Source: Trogon surrucura (taxonomy: Eukaryota > Chordata > Aves > Trogoniformes > Trogonidae). From it: a DNA stretch of 64,000 bases. The translations under genes and the position numbers were made by a program. The stretch spans positions 56,152,135-56,216,134 of the forward strand of contig CM036619.1 of assembly GCA_020746105.1 (NCBI GenBank), given 5' to 3'. The notes under the pieces are model-generated. The model was not told the DNA's origin. It worked only from the letters and a program-made list of their open reading frames with translations, and searched no databases. Positions 1-10,500 of this stretch are shown here, one piece after another (position 1 is the first letter of the stretch; the number at the start of each line of letters is the position of its first letter).

Positions 1-471
1 ACGGGATGCAGAGGTGAGGGGGGCGGGGACGGACCCACCCCGCCGGCCCCTCCTGCCAGCCCCGAGCCCCGGCTTTCTCCAGGCTGCTGGAGATGCCCCC
101 AGGCCCGGCCCCGCCGGCAGCCAGCCCGTCACCGCGCTCTCCCGGCTGGCGCTGCCCACGCCGGCTGCCCGGGGCGGTGCTGAGGAGCTGCTTCCCAGTT
201 CCTGAATATCTGTAAATACAGCTCTGATTTTAATATTGTTTCTTTTTTCACCTCTGCAGCCTTTGCAAAGTAAGGACTACCTGTTGCATACTCCTGCAGC
301 AGCAGCGGTCTTGCTGTTCAGCAGGATAAATAAGTTTTCCCGTCGTTTACCGGGACAAGGAGTCCTGGAATGCCAGCACGGTTCCAGCTCTCCCCCGGGA
401 AGGCCGGCCCGGGCGACATCACCCGGCACCGAACCCGGTCCGGGACTGCCAGAGCCAGCGGCAGATCTTAC

Positions 472-660
472 CTTGGCCACCCTAGCTGCTGCCGTGATGG
501 TGTCCCGCGCCCTCAGGCTCCAGAAGTCCTTGCGGCCCGTCGGGGGGTAGCACTTTGCACCCAGATAAGCCGAAAAGGAGACACGGAGCCCCCCAAGTTG
601 CTGCCCTTGCCCAAACCCCCGTGACTGCCTTTCCCCGGGGCGCGCTGCAGTTGCGGCCAT
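472..660 (-). other. Candidate divergent (antisense) first exon, 63 codons
   Basis: On the minus strand an ATG at 660-658 has a G at -3 and a G at +4. It opens 63 uninterrupted codons that stop exactly at a strong donor (CCAAG, then GTAAGATCT, with the intron starting at 471), giving a phase 0 end. The predicted peptide begins MAATAARPGERQ and ends ITAAARVAK. I recognise no domain. The island promoter of MTCL1 lies about 0.5 kb away in the opposite direction, so a divergent non-coding transcript or an unannotated antisense gene are both possible. The next exon would lie outside the window. CpG-rich DNA gives open frames easily, so coding status is unproven. Confidence 0.3.
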
Positions 661-1197
661 TCAGACGTGGATGACTTGAACGGCCCAAGGACTTCATGAA
701 CTAAGCACGCATTAACTAAGCATCCAGACAGATAAGGGAGCCACCATGGCTTGTCCAAGGTCCCCCTGTGTCCGACCGGAGGAGTCAGAAGCATCCTGAC
801 TGCCGCTGCTCTTCTCAACCCATTAGGCTGTGCCTCTTTCCCACGCTTGAGCCTCTCCTCCCCTTCATTTACTCTCCGTGTGCTTTGCAAATGTAAGGGC
901 TGTAATTTCATATCCCCGTACTCCAAAAGGATGAGTCCGTGCCTTTTGTAGTTTAGCCATGGCCGGGAACTTGCCGTTCCCTCGGATACTCAGCGCTGCC
1001 TCTATGTCTGCCTTGAGCAAAGAGACACTGCGGTGGCTGTTGTTTTGTTGCTGCCAATCTCTGGAAAGAGGGTTTTCATGAAGTCTTAGATCGGAAAAGA
1101 AAAAATAGACTGACAACGCTATTCAGCTCATGGCTGGGAAATTAACATTTCTCCTTAAATGAGGCTTTCTGATAGGAAGCTGCTGGCAGAGGCGCCC

Positions 1198-1208
1198 TTA
1201 TAATAAAG
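1198..1208 (+). promoter_or_regulatory. TATA-like element upstream of the MTCL1 leader
   Basis: TTATAATAAAG stands alone in otherwise GC-rich sequence. It is about 670 bases upstream of the MTCL1 ATG. If it works as a TATA box, transcription would begin about 25-30 bases downstream, near 1228-1236. This is a motif match plus position only. CpG-island genes commonly have dispersed starts without a TATA box, so other start sites may be used. Confidence 0.4.
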
Positions 1209-1379
1209 CGTACGGGGAAAGTAGTTTGCAGGGAGAGCAGCCTGGCTCGCTGACAGAGGGGGCGGATCCTGCGCACAGGCGGGCACCGCCGCGCCGGAGC
1301 GTCCCCGGCAGCAGCGGGGCTATTTCAGGAGCCGGGCGGAGGCGGCGGCCGGAGCCGGGGTTGGGGGCAGCGGGGAGGC

Positions 1380-1406
1380 ATGGGGGTAGCGGCGCTGGTG
1401 GGCTGA
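1380..1406 (+). promoter_or_regulatory. Upstream ORF 1 in the MTCL1 leader (8 codons)
   Basis: The ATG at 1380 has G at -3 and G at +4, a strong initiation context, and is followed by seven more codons and TGA (peptide MGVAALVG). It lies about 470 bases before the main start. If transcripts begin near 1228, scanning ribosomes would meet this short frame first, so it could lower translation of MTCL1. Translation is not shown by the sequence. Confidence 0.45.
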
Positions 1407-1430
1407 GCGGGGGTTTGCGAGCGGAGGCGA

Positions 1431-1505
1431 ATGCAGCCGGGAAACACGCCTTCGCTTCAGATCGAGGGGAAAAGGAGGTTTTTTTCGGGCTGCATCACAA
1501 CTTGA
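1431..1505 (+). promoter_or_regulatory. Upstream ORF 2 in the MTCL1 leader (24 codons)
   Basis: The ATG at 1431 opens a 24-codon frame (starting MQPGNTPSLQ) ending at TGA 1503-1505. Its context is weak, with C at both -3 and +4. It terminates well before the main ATG, so it would permit reinitiation. It counts only if the leader begins upstream of it. Confidence 0.35.
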
Positions 1506-1707
1506 GCTGCATCAAGCTGAGCCAGGCAGAGAGGGGAGCGGGAGGGGAAGGAGGGGGAGGAGGAGACGGCTGCCACCGGGGGATTTGGGCTCGTTTTACT
1601 GAAACAAATCAGTGATCGGGAGAGAGCGGCGAGGAGGAGGAGAAGGAGAAGAAGGAGGAGGTGGAGGTGGGGGTGGGGGGGCAGGAAGAGGGGGATCGAG
1701 AAAGAAA
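1498..1707 (+). repeat. GA/GGA-rich purine tract in the MTCL1 leader
   Basis: The + strand is almost wholly purine in two runs, about 1527-1567 and 1618-1707, made of GGA, GAA and G-run units. Several closely spaced G-runs near 1658-1682 could form a G-quadruplex in DNA or in the leader RNA. Its place just upstream of the start codon suggests a structural or regulatory role, but simple-sequence expansion is an equally good explanation. Confidence 0.75.
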
Positions 1708-1741
1708 AGTGTGAGGGCTGTGGCTGGGAGAAGCAGAAGTG

Positions 1742-1885
1742 ATGAGAGAGCGAGCGGTGAGGCTGAAGGAGGCTGTCCGTCCTGCTGCTGCGCCCCCCGG
1801 GGACCGCCGCTCCTGCCGCCGCCGGGCGCCCCCGCGGCCGCCGCTGCCGCCCCGCCGACCCCGGACCGCGCCATGGAGGCGCTGA
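1742..1885 (+). promoter_or_regulatory. Upstream ORF 3 overlapping the MTCL1 start codon (47 codons)
   Basis: An ATG at 1742 (G at -3, A at +4) opens a 47-codon frame beginning MRERAVRLKE. It is in a different frame from MTCL1 and ends at TGA 1883-1885, ten bases past the A of the MTCL1 ATG at 1873. An overlapping uORF cannot be followed by simple downstream reinitiation at the main start, so it would be inhibitory unless bypassed by leaky scanning. The frame is arginine- and proline-rich, as expected from GC-rich DNA, so the peptide itself is probably not functional. Confidence 0.45.
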
Positions 1886-2733
1886 ATGGCCCCGGCCCGG
1901 GGCCCGGCGACGCGCTGCGGCCGCCGCCGCCCTCGCCCGGCCACCACCACCCGCACGCCGACAAGAAGCGGCTGCACCGCGCCCCGTCGCCTGCCAGACC
2001 CTTCCTCAAGGACCTCCACGGCCGCGCCAACGCCGCTGCCAAGCCGCCGCCCGCTCCCCCCAAGTCCCCCGGCCTCCCCTGCCGGGCGCCCCCGTCGCCG
2101 CACCCGGGCGCCCACCCGCCCGCCGCGGGGCTGCTGGCGGCGCCGGGCCGCCTCTCCCGCCGCCCGGCCGCCGCGGGGGGAAAGCCCGTTGCCGCTGTCG
2201 CTGCCGCCGGCAGGGCGGGCGCCAAGGCCGCCCCGTGCGCCAAGCGGGCGGTCCGCGGTCCGGAGCCGGGCCCCGGCGGTCGGGGCGGGGGGCGGCAGTC
2301 CGGCGGCGAGGCGGCTCCGCCACCCGGCAAGGGCAGGAAGGGAAAGCGGAGCCCGGCGGCGGGCAGTGGCCATGCGGCGGCGGGGCTGGCCCGCGTCGGG
2401 CACACGGATAGCAGCTCCGACCTCTCCGACTGTCCCTCTGAGCCGCTCTCCGATGAGCAGCGCCTGGCCCCGGCCGCCAGCAGCGACGCCGAGTCCGGCA
2501 CCGGCTCCAGCGACCGTGAACGGGAGCCGCCCGCGGCCCAGCCCGCCGCCGAGCCCGCCCGATGCGCCGGCACCGGGCGCGGAGCCCCGCCGGCCGCCGC
2601 CCCTCGCGGGGATGCGCTGCCCGCGGCCCCGGGCGGGGGTCGAGCCCCGGGCCGCGGGGATCCGCCGCCGGCGGCCCCGGAGGAGCTGCAGCGGGAGGTG
2701 GAGGAGCTGCGCTCGGAGAACGAGTACCTCAAG
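1873..2733 (+). CDS. MTCL1: MTCL1 coding exon 1 (codons 1-287), microtubule crosslinking factor 1
   Basis: MTCL1 binds and crosslinks microtubules and associates with PAR1-type polarity kinases, organising microtubule arrays in polarised cells and neurons. This exon encodes the N-terminus, starting MEALNGPGPG (I recall METLNGP in the human protein). It then has a basic stretch KKRLHR (residues 31-36), the conserved block APSPARPFLKDLHGR (about 37-51), a long low-complexity Pro/Ala/Gly/Arg region, and a Ser/Asp/Glu-rich block at about 177-216 containing SSSDLSDCPSEPLSDEQ. The last 18 residues or so (ELQREVEELRSENEYLK) begin the coiled coil. The ATG has G at -3 and +4. The reading frame stays open upstream to a TGA at 1600-1602, but conservation begins only at this Met. 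The exon ends CTCAAG before GTGAGC, phase 0. The paralogues MTCL2 (SOGA1) and MTCL3 (SOGA3) share the coiled coil, but the N-terminus points to MTCL1. Confidence 0.93.
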
Positions 2734-3749
2734 GTGAGCATTGCCCGCGGAGCTCGGCCTTGGCAGGTCCCCGCCCGAGGAAGGGGCGGAAGGGAAGGGG
2801 GAGGCGGCGGCGGCTGTCAGCGACTGAGGGGATCGCGCAGTCTGAAGTCACCTCCCGTGGGACCCCCGCCCCCGCCGGGCCGAATGCCCGCTTTCACCCG
2901 CGGGAGAGAAACGGACGAGGAGAGGCAGCCGGGAGCCTGGGTGCTCCCCCGCAAAGCGGGGCCGTGGCACGGCTTAAGGGCAGATGAGGGACTTAAAGAA
3001 TGTGATCATGGCTCCCCGCAAAACCCTGATTTGTGTGGCCTGGATGTGTCTGGTGCAACACGTACCGTGGCAATGTTACGTTTGGCTGGCGCGGTGGTAG
3101 CTCAGTAACCCCAACTCTTTCTAGAGCAGCGCAGCCATACTACTGATTAGCAAGACCTTGCTTTCCAGGAACTGTTTTCCTCAGTATCACCCTTTAGGAA
3201 GAGCGAAAGAAACCAGTTCCCTCATTTGATGTGGAAAGGATGACAACGTTATGTTGTCTGTTGTTTTACTTTATCACTGGAAAGTGAAGCCGCTCGGTGT
3301 GAGGTACTGGTAGAACAAGAGCAGCAAGAAAAAGTGTCACTGCATCATTGTGCAGGTAAAGTACAGCCATGTGCATTCATCCTTGGAGAAACATAAGAGC
3401 TAAATTCAGGCATGATCTGAGCTGGGTTGACCTGCGGGAAACTTTAGTTGGACTTACAATCTGATCTTTTGGCACAGCAAAGAGGCTACATCCATAAAGA
3501 TCTATAAATAAAAGAAACTGAGATAATCTCATAATTGCCGCTACTGTACACTGCTGCTGGTGAGAACAGTCTTTGCTCCCTGATTCTGGAAACACCCTGT
3601 TGTCAAGCAAAGTGACCATGGAAATGCAGGGGAGTTTTGCTCACATAAGGTTTGTAGCTGGATATAACCTTGGGAGAGAACGGTGGTAAAGACTGGGCTT
3701 GTTTAGGGGTTTTGGCTAAGGGACAAAAAACGATGGTCACCATGGGGAA
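2734..3749 (+). other. MTCL1: MTCL1 intron 1, first part
   Basis: The intron opens with GTGAGC. CpG-rich sequence continues to about 2990 and keeps the exon 1 frame open to 3108 without any sign of coding constraint past the donor. From about 3000 the composition falls to ordinary intronic levels. I see no gene, RNA or recognised repeat here. Confidence 0.8.
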
Positions 3750-4560
3750 AGGTTAACAGCAGGGATGCTGCAAGGTTCTATGCTGGATCTGGTGCTGCTT
3801 AATGAACTAGAAAAAAAGAACTAGCAATGATACAGCAAAATTTTCAGATGTCATAAAGTTTTTTTTTTTATCTTAGGTCAAGCCCAGCAAACACCAGACA
3901 ACTTAATTGTAGACTTATCCTCTGAGGAATGAGTGAGGAAATGAAAGCAGAGGATGGGAAATAAATCTCAATATTGAAAATTTGAAGTACTCAAAGAGAA
4001 AAAAGGCTGACTATGCACTTTTCTGCATTTTAAATGCATTGTCTTAACTCGGGAGCATTATGAGAGAAAGAGCAATGAAAATCTCTGCTCAATGTGAAAC
4101 TGCAGGCAAAAACTATGTTAGATTTCAGTGGGAGCTGAACGGAGAGTAACAAAGAAAATGTTATGATATTCTATAGATCTATAGCTGTTACACAGATCAG
4201 TGGGTGTACCTGAAATACTGTGGACACTGCTGGTCATCTAGAAAAGGATAATACAGAACTAGACCAGTAAAAATCACTGGTGCATAACAAGGCTTTTATA
4301 GCACTCACTGGATGGAAAACTCCAGAGTGTGTTAGGGAAATGTAATAGTCTATAAAATGATGAGTGCACAGAAAACCTTTATCAAGAGCTTCTGTTTTAC
4401 TTGGCAGCCCAGAAACAAGAGGAGATTAATGAAATCAGAATTGATAATAGAAATTGCTTTAGGAGCAGGTAAACTGGCCCTGCCATTAGAAGTCATGGAG
4501 GCCAAAAGCCTGGGAGCATCTCTTTGCATTACAGGATTTGCACAATTATAGTACTTCAAC
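3750..4560 (+). mobile_element. Ancient, highly diverged CR1/L3-like LINE fragment
   Basis: A series of short matches appears in the right order for the 3' half of CR1/L3-type LINEs as I remember them from reptiles. An RT-region stretch (TTTTCAGATG near 3841) is followed by CTCTGCTCAATGTG (about 4082), AACAAAGAAAATGTTATGAT (about 4149), GGATAATACAGAACTAGA (about 4247), TCTATAAAATGATGAG (about 4350) and a C-terminal stretch ending GTCATGGAGGCCAAAAG (about 4493). A 65-residue open frame at 4357-4551 retains the end of the ORF2-like region. Divergence and gaps are much greater than in the other CR1 copies here, so the insertion is old. It is far too decayed to be active. Ends are approximate. 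Confidence 0.65.
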
Positions 4561-7500
4561 GTTAACCCATTATGAAGAATGTGTAAAGTATCTTGTTTCA
4601 TATTGAAAGTAATTTTTAACTAAGGGAAATTGAAAAAAAAAGCGTTTCTCTGAATTGTCTAGGACCAACCATGGCTATGGTGTCCCTCCTGAGGGACTTT
4701 TTGATCACGGAACCGCACTGACATTGGCAAGTCCTAGGTAAAGAATTTGATTCTACATAATTTAAAACTTCTCAACCTGTGCAACAGTGCCTTCAGGTCT
4801 TTCACCTTGACGTATTCATCATCTACAGCAATTGTATCCCAACCCTTCTTTGATTTGAACTACTTTTTTAGACTACAAATATTTCTGAGATGGGTAGGAT
4901 AATACAGAATGATTCCTTGGGGCTGTGTCTTGGCTGACTTCTAGTGGGTGTATCCTGGTGCCTCAAAAGCCATGAGCTGACACCGTTTTTAGTTCTGAAG
5001 AGTATGTGTACACAGTATGTCTGCTCTCCCTGACCACCCGGGTGTGTGAAATCTTAGCAGTTCTGCTCTTCTCTTGAAATGGTTGAAAACAGCCCATTTG
5101 TGCAAAAGTTATCAGGAGAATTCCCAAACATCATTTTTCTTTCCTGGGGAAACCTGTAAAAACCTTCTGCACATTAAAACCACAGCATTGCCTGAGTTGT
5201 TAACTTGTGGGTTTGTTGCCTGTGCTGTTTTTTCTTTTCAGTGAGCTGTGTTTCTCCTTTTACTGGAGGGGGCTAAGGGGTAACAGGGAAGCAGTCAGCT
5301 CTGAATAGACAAATGGTTAGATAAATCCCAGAAGAAACTGTTAATTTCCTGAGCATGGCCATATGCTGAATTTTGTAGTTTTCATTCTTCCTTCTCCCTC
5401 CCTGCAGCTGGAGTGCAACAGTAAGTGTGCACAATTTTAAAGCCTGTTTCAGGGAAATTTATCTTTCACACAGGAAGGTTTTTCACATATCTTTCACATG
5501 TCTGGAGCTTAGGTTATAGAACATAGTTTGTGTGTGTGTATATATATATATATACACACACATATACATACATATACACATAGAATTAGTGCTAAAGACT
5601 ACTGGAGATTAAAGAGATACCAGAGGAAAAAAAAATCCCAACCAAACACAATTGTTGGTTTTTAGCTCTACTCAAGAAGTACTGAAATTCCTCCCAGAGT
5701 GCTCCATGGAAGCTGTTGTAGAGTGAACTGTTGGTGCTGCAAGCGTTTCAGATGTTGCATACCATGAACCAGATCTCAATCTGACATCAAGTTACTACCT
5801 TATATGTTTCCAGGGATTGTGATTTTACCCTAGATGAGACTTTGGCTCCACCCGTGGCCAACTCTCTGTGATGTTAAGTCTGTAGGTAAAGTAGCTGAGA
5901 AGTGTTTACATTGGGAAGTTTATCTTCTACTACCTCTGTGAAATTTCATCATTACTTTCAGTTTTATATGTTTCTTGTGTAACCTTATTTCAGCTACCTA
6001 CGGGGGAAGACTGTAAAACTACAGCAGCATTTAAAACGTATCACTTATTTGTTGATATGTAGGAGATAAATGATGTTGTGTGCCTGACTGTGTGGAGTCA
6101 TCAGTAAGTGCTGGTGGAAGGTAAAGTTTTAGTTACTGCTAGCTGGTCCTGATAGTAATGACAAAATACTGCCCACACAGTGGTTGGTTTTAAGGATTAT
6201 TTTAAAATGTCCAGCACATGGTGGAGCATCACGCCCTATGCAAGTCCTTAGGAAACTTTGAAAGAAGCTCTTTGTGTGAGAGATCCTAAGGAAGAGGGCC
6301 CAAATTTCAGTAATTAAAAATGTTCTTGCTATATCTTGGCCAAAGTTTAATTTAGACTGTTTTAATTAAATAAATGTGCTAGCAGAAACAGCAGTGGTAT
6401 TTTAGTCGTGACACACGCCCCTTTTTACGTCTTTCACGGTCACAGTAGTAAAGTAGCCGCCTACATGAGGCATAATACTTTGTACAGCCCTCAAAACAAA
6501 ACTAGTACTTGCTCTGCTTTGTTTTAACAGGCCTTTTCTTCATGCACGTGTTGGTGCAAGTTCAATGTGCCAGAAATGCTGCTACAGTGCGGACTAGCAC
6601 AAAAACATATTCTCAACTATCTTGGATTAGTTAGATAATCGTCTTGGTTATCTTCTTTGTCTTCATTTTTTCTATACTCAGTTTTATCTGTGACATATGC
6701 TGCGTATAAATTGAGTAAGGAGTCACTCTGGGCACCTTATTCCACTCTCCTACATCTAAAGGATGTTCATTTTTATTTAAAATCACAATGAAAGTCATAT
6801 GAGGTTACATTGTATTTCTCTGCTCCCTTGAAACTGTAGGTCTTTAAGTCCCCAGGCTTGAGATGAACTCATGAGGAGTAATACTACCGTTTCTTTTATT
6901 AACCCGTGGTGAGTTGTGTGTGTCAAAGGGTTATGCAGAGCAAGAATGATGTGAAGCAATGGGATCATCTTTTTTTTTTTTCGTTTAGCAGGGGTTACCG
7001 GGGTTAGCAAAACAAAGTTCATCCCCCACCTCTGCTTGACATGCTGCTCTTTCCACCTGGAGACTGCCAGTCCCGAAGAGAATGGAGGCGATAACCCCGC
7101 CTGGGGCACAAACCCCATGTGGCCAGGCTTGGCCAGAGGGACAATCAGCTGTCAGAGGGAGATGTCACTTTGGGGAAGAATAGCAAGGCCGTGCGCCTTG
7201 TTAGCCCCAGCTGTGCCCCCTTCAGCCCAGGCACTGCCTGGGGGGGATTAGCTGCATGATGCATCAGACAGTAGTTTCCCTTAGTGGCCCTCGAGAGATG
7301 ATACCAAAGTTGCACCAGCCAGATGACAGCTTGAACAGATCCTGCACATTTAAACCAGTCCTGAAGTCAACAGGTGCTCACGGTCCTACAATTTTTCAGT
7401 CCTCGTTCTGTATGTGAGCTTCGAACAACATCAGATTGGTGCACGGCTTATAAAGTTTGAGAGCCAGATAATAATATCAGGGGCCTGGAGACTTTAGGTT

Positions 7501-10500
7501 CATTAACATATCTTGCAAGAGGCAAAAATAATGGTTGTTTCTTTCTTTCCCACCAAAGCCTTTTAGAACATATTTATCTCTACTGCAGTTCTGCTGTAAA
7601 GTGATATGGGGGATGTGTTTATTCCTTAGCAGCAGCATCTCCTACATACAGCCAGTTTGAGATATTTAAAATACAAACCCAGAGATTACGTAAAGTCACA
7701 GTTCATGAATCTCGGATTTATCAAGGACTTTCTAGAACTTCTGTATTCATGAGCGTAATAGCAACTATCCACTGTAATTTCCGCCCCTCCTCCTTTCCTC
7801 ACTCTCCCCTCATTTGGTTTAATGTGTGTTAGATAACCTATTTAGCAAATAGAACTGGCATAATCTATAAATATCACTTTTGGCTAGATTAATAAACGTT
7901 TTTTTTATAGACTTGCATTTTATAGATTTGCATTTTCTTAAATGCTGTACACTTTATTGTTTTGTACGTTTTTGTCTTACTAGTTTGTAGATATTTCCAA
8001 GTTACCATCTAATTTCTGGACGCTGATATGTTCTAATTCACTGGAGCCTAAAATTAGTTTGCTAAAAGATGTAACTGTAAATACATAGTAGTGAATTCAG
8101 TATCCATACATCTCTTATGTTATTTTCTCCTTGTAATTTCTCCCTAATAGTCATTTCCAAAATTTTTTTTTTTTTAACTTGTGGTTGGGTTCCAGTTTTT
8201 GGTCTTTGTTAAGAGTTTTTTTCTGTATTAGCCAGTAATTATCAACTCACTGCAGGTAGATCAGCAGGCTGACGTAGACGCAGCTGATGCTGATGCCCTT
8301 ACCTCTGTCCTTATATGCAATTTAAGGATCTTTGGAGTCCACTTGAACAAAACATCCCCATCATGCATGTGTTTTACAGTTGTCCAGAGGACTTGAGTAA
8401 TGGAGTACATGCGGTGCACCCTTGGAGCGTAGCTCTCTGTTATTTTAGAAGGGATCAGGTTCTTGCGTGCTCTGTGGGCTGAATGAGTGTGCAGACAGTG
8501 AGGATGTTTGAAAAATTTACTTTCAAACCTCGTTACAGATCTCAACCAGACTGGCCAGGTATACACAGCCCATCAGCTGTACAAGTATTCCTGGTTGCTT
8601 CAGTGAGAATGACTCACACGTGTATGGGTTACTCAGTGTAATAATAGATGCATGGCCTGACTGTTTTTCTCACTCCATTTTTTTTTTTTTAAGAATCCTA
8701 AACAAAGCATATTCCTATAATTTACCCTTAATTATACTTCATTAGAAATTAAATCAATAGTAAACAAGCATAACATCAGTAAAGGTATTAATGAGATAAT
8801 AGCTTCTTTTCTGACACTCAAGTCTTCAATTTGCACAGTACAGATGTGAAATGACACCATCAGTATGTATTTGGGCTACACAGTGATGTAAACTGCACAC
8901 AGGCTTTCCCCTTTCAGCCAATTCACGTTCACTTGATAAACTGACAGGGGAGTAGTGAATCCTATTTCTATGGCTTTTGCACACAGGTCTAGGGGAATCC
9001 TGCAAATGGAGCAGCTGTTTAAGTGTGTCCCCGTGTTCATACGGCCACCCCATGAATCTCAGATGAGTGAGCCCTGTTAGACTCCATATAGCTGGCCTTT
9101 GGAAAGTCATTTGGACCTCGTAATTGAAGCCTGAAGTGGTTAGACTCAGGAGCAGGAGGAACTTGGATTTCTACTGCAGATTCAGGAAGAACTGCCGGTT
9201 AGAAAGCTATTTGCTTTTCCGTGCTTCCATTTGTTCTTTGTGATAACCAAGGCGACATCTGGAAAGAAAAGCAGTTTAACTTTTTTTTTTGAACAATATT
9301 ATTTCTTTCAGGACTCTCTGTCTGATGCTGTTCTTTGTGAAAATAATGGCATAATTACCATTAAATTAAAAGGGGTGAGGAAGATGATTTCATTCCCTAC
9401 AGGAATGTACAGCAGAGTGAAGCTTCTTATGCCAGTGCTTAACCTTCCAATTTCAATTGCCACTTTGGGATACTGGAGCAGGTCCTCCCTGTTTAAGGAA
9501 GGGAGCAGGCTCTCCATTTTTTAGATGCAGAAGGAGGCATGACCACTTTCTTACTTGTTTGTTTTAATTACTTCTAAGTACCTATTCTGATCTCTTTCTT
9601 CAGTTTTACGATATTCAAGTCCATGATATGAAGCTCAATACCTCCTGAGAGAAAGAGCTTTAATTCTCACTCGCAATGATAAAACTAGTAAGAACAAGGT
9701 ATTTTAATGAAGTCAGGAATTTGGCTTATCTAGTATTTTCAACTGCCTTACAGCCAAAGCATCTTTTTTTGTGAGCTACTGAGTTTGGGATTTGCTTCAT
9801 TTACCTTTGATTTTAGTAATGATTGATATGTTTTCCTTCAAAGCGGTAGGTTTGCTGGTTTAGAAAGTAGGACCATAGTTTCAGTTGTAATTTCCATTTC
9901 CCTGAGTCTTTAACTTAGCTGCCTCTGTTTCCTATGCACACACCACTTTAGAAGAGAAGTTGAAAGTGTCCTGGTTGTGTAAGTGTAGTTGTAACAGCCC
10001 TGACTTAGGAGATGCCAACACAAGGTTTCAGTATCTACGGCATAGTCACAAATACCTAACAAGGAGAATAAGCTGTTACTCACTGAAAGCACCTACACTC
10101 TTTCCACTGGTTTTGTGGCCTGTATTGAGAGCAAGAATACATCTTTATTGTAACTAGTAAAAGATTATCCTTGCATCCATAAACGTGTGTGCTGTCATAC
10201 AAAATCTGAACCACATATTGTTTTCCCTATATTTTAACGTGCCAGAGGTGACATGTACCCATATATCTATTTTTAATGTATAAAAGCAGGACTTCATCTT
10301 GCTACTCAAAAAAGGTTTAATCTGTCCCATTTGAGTTTTTCCTCCCTTGACTGGACAATGTATGTCTGAGCCTCAGACAGTGCAGTAATACAGCAGAAAG
10401 CGGGCTGGTGCTGCCGACTGCCTGTACTACAAGGTTTCTGCTCCTTATACACTCAAAGTTGTTTGTGTTTTCATTGTGTTTGTGTGCATATTGCCAGGTT

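Larger units (their letters stand above)
1..2990. promoter_or_regulatory. CpG island spanning the MTCL1 promoter and first exon
   Basis: The sequence is very GC-rich and CpG-dense from the window start to about 660 and again from about 1230 to 2990. It peaks in the exon 1 coding region, which is almost entirely G and C. A less GC-rich gap (about 700-1190) separates the two parts. Both the position around the first coding exon and the abrupt fall in CpG density inside intron 1 fit a promoter-associated island. The left edge is cut by the window, so its true size is unknown. The gap itself holds no gene that I recognise. Confidence 0.85.

Noticed and set aside
1226-1615. A 129-codon open frame in the MTCL1 leader
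   Set aside because: It starts only at a non-ATG codon, is Gly/Arg-rich low complexity, and is explained as GC-rich 5' leader.
1596-2741. A 381-codon open frame on the minus strand opposite MTCL1 exon 1
   Set aside because: It is the antisense shadow of an extremely GC-rich coding exon, is low-complexity Pro/Ala/Gly/Ser, and has no recognisable domain.
2734-3108. Extension of the exon 1 frame past 2733
   Set aside because: A good donor (AAG before GTGAGC) and direct continuity with exon 2 coiled coil show that this is intron. The extended residues have no similarity to the family.
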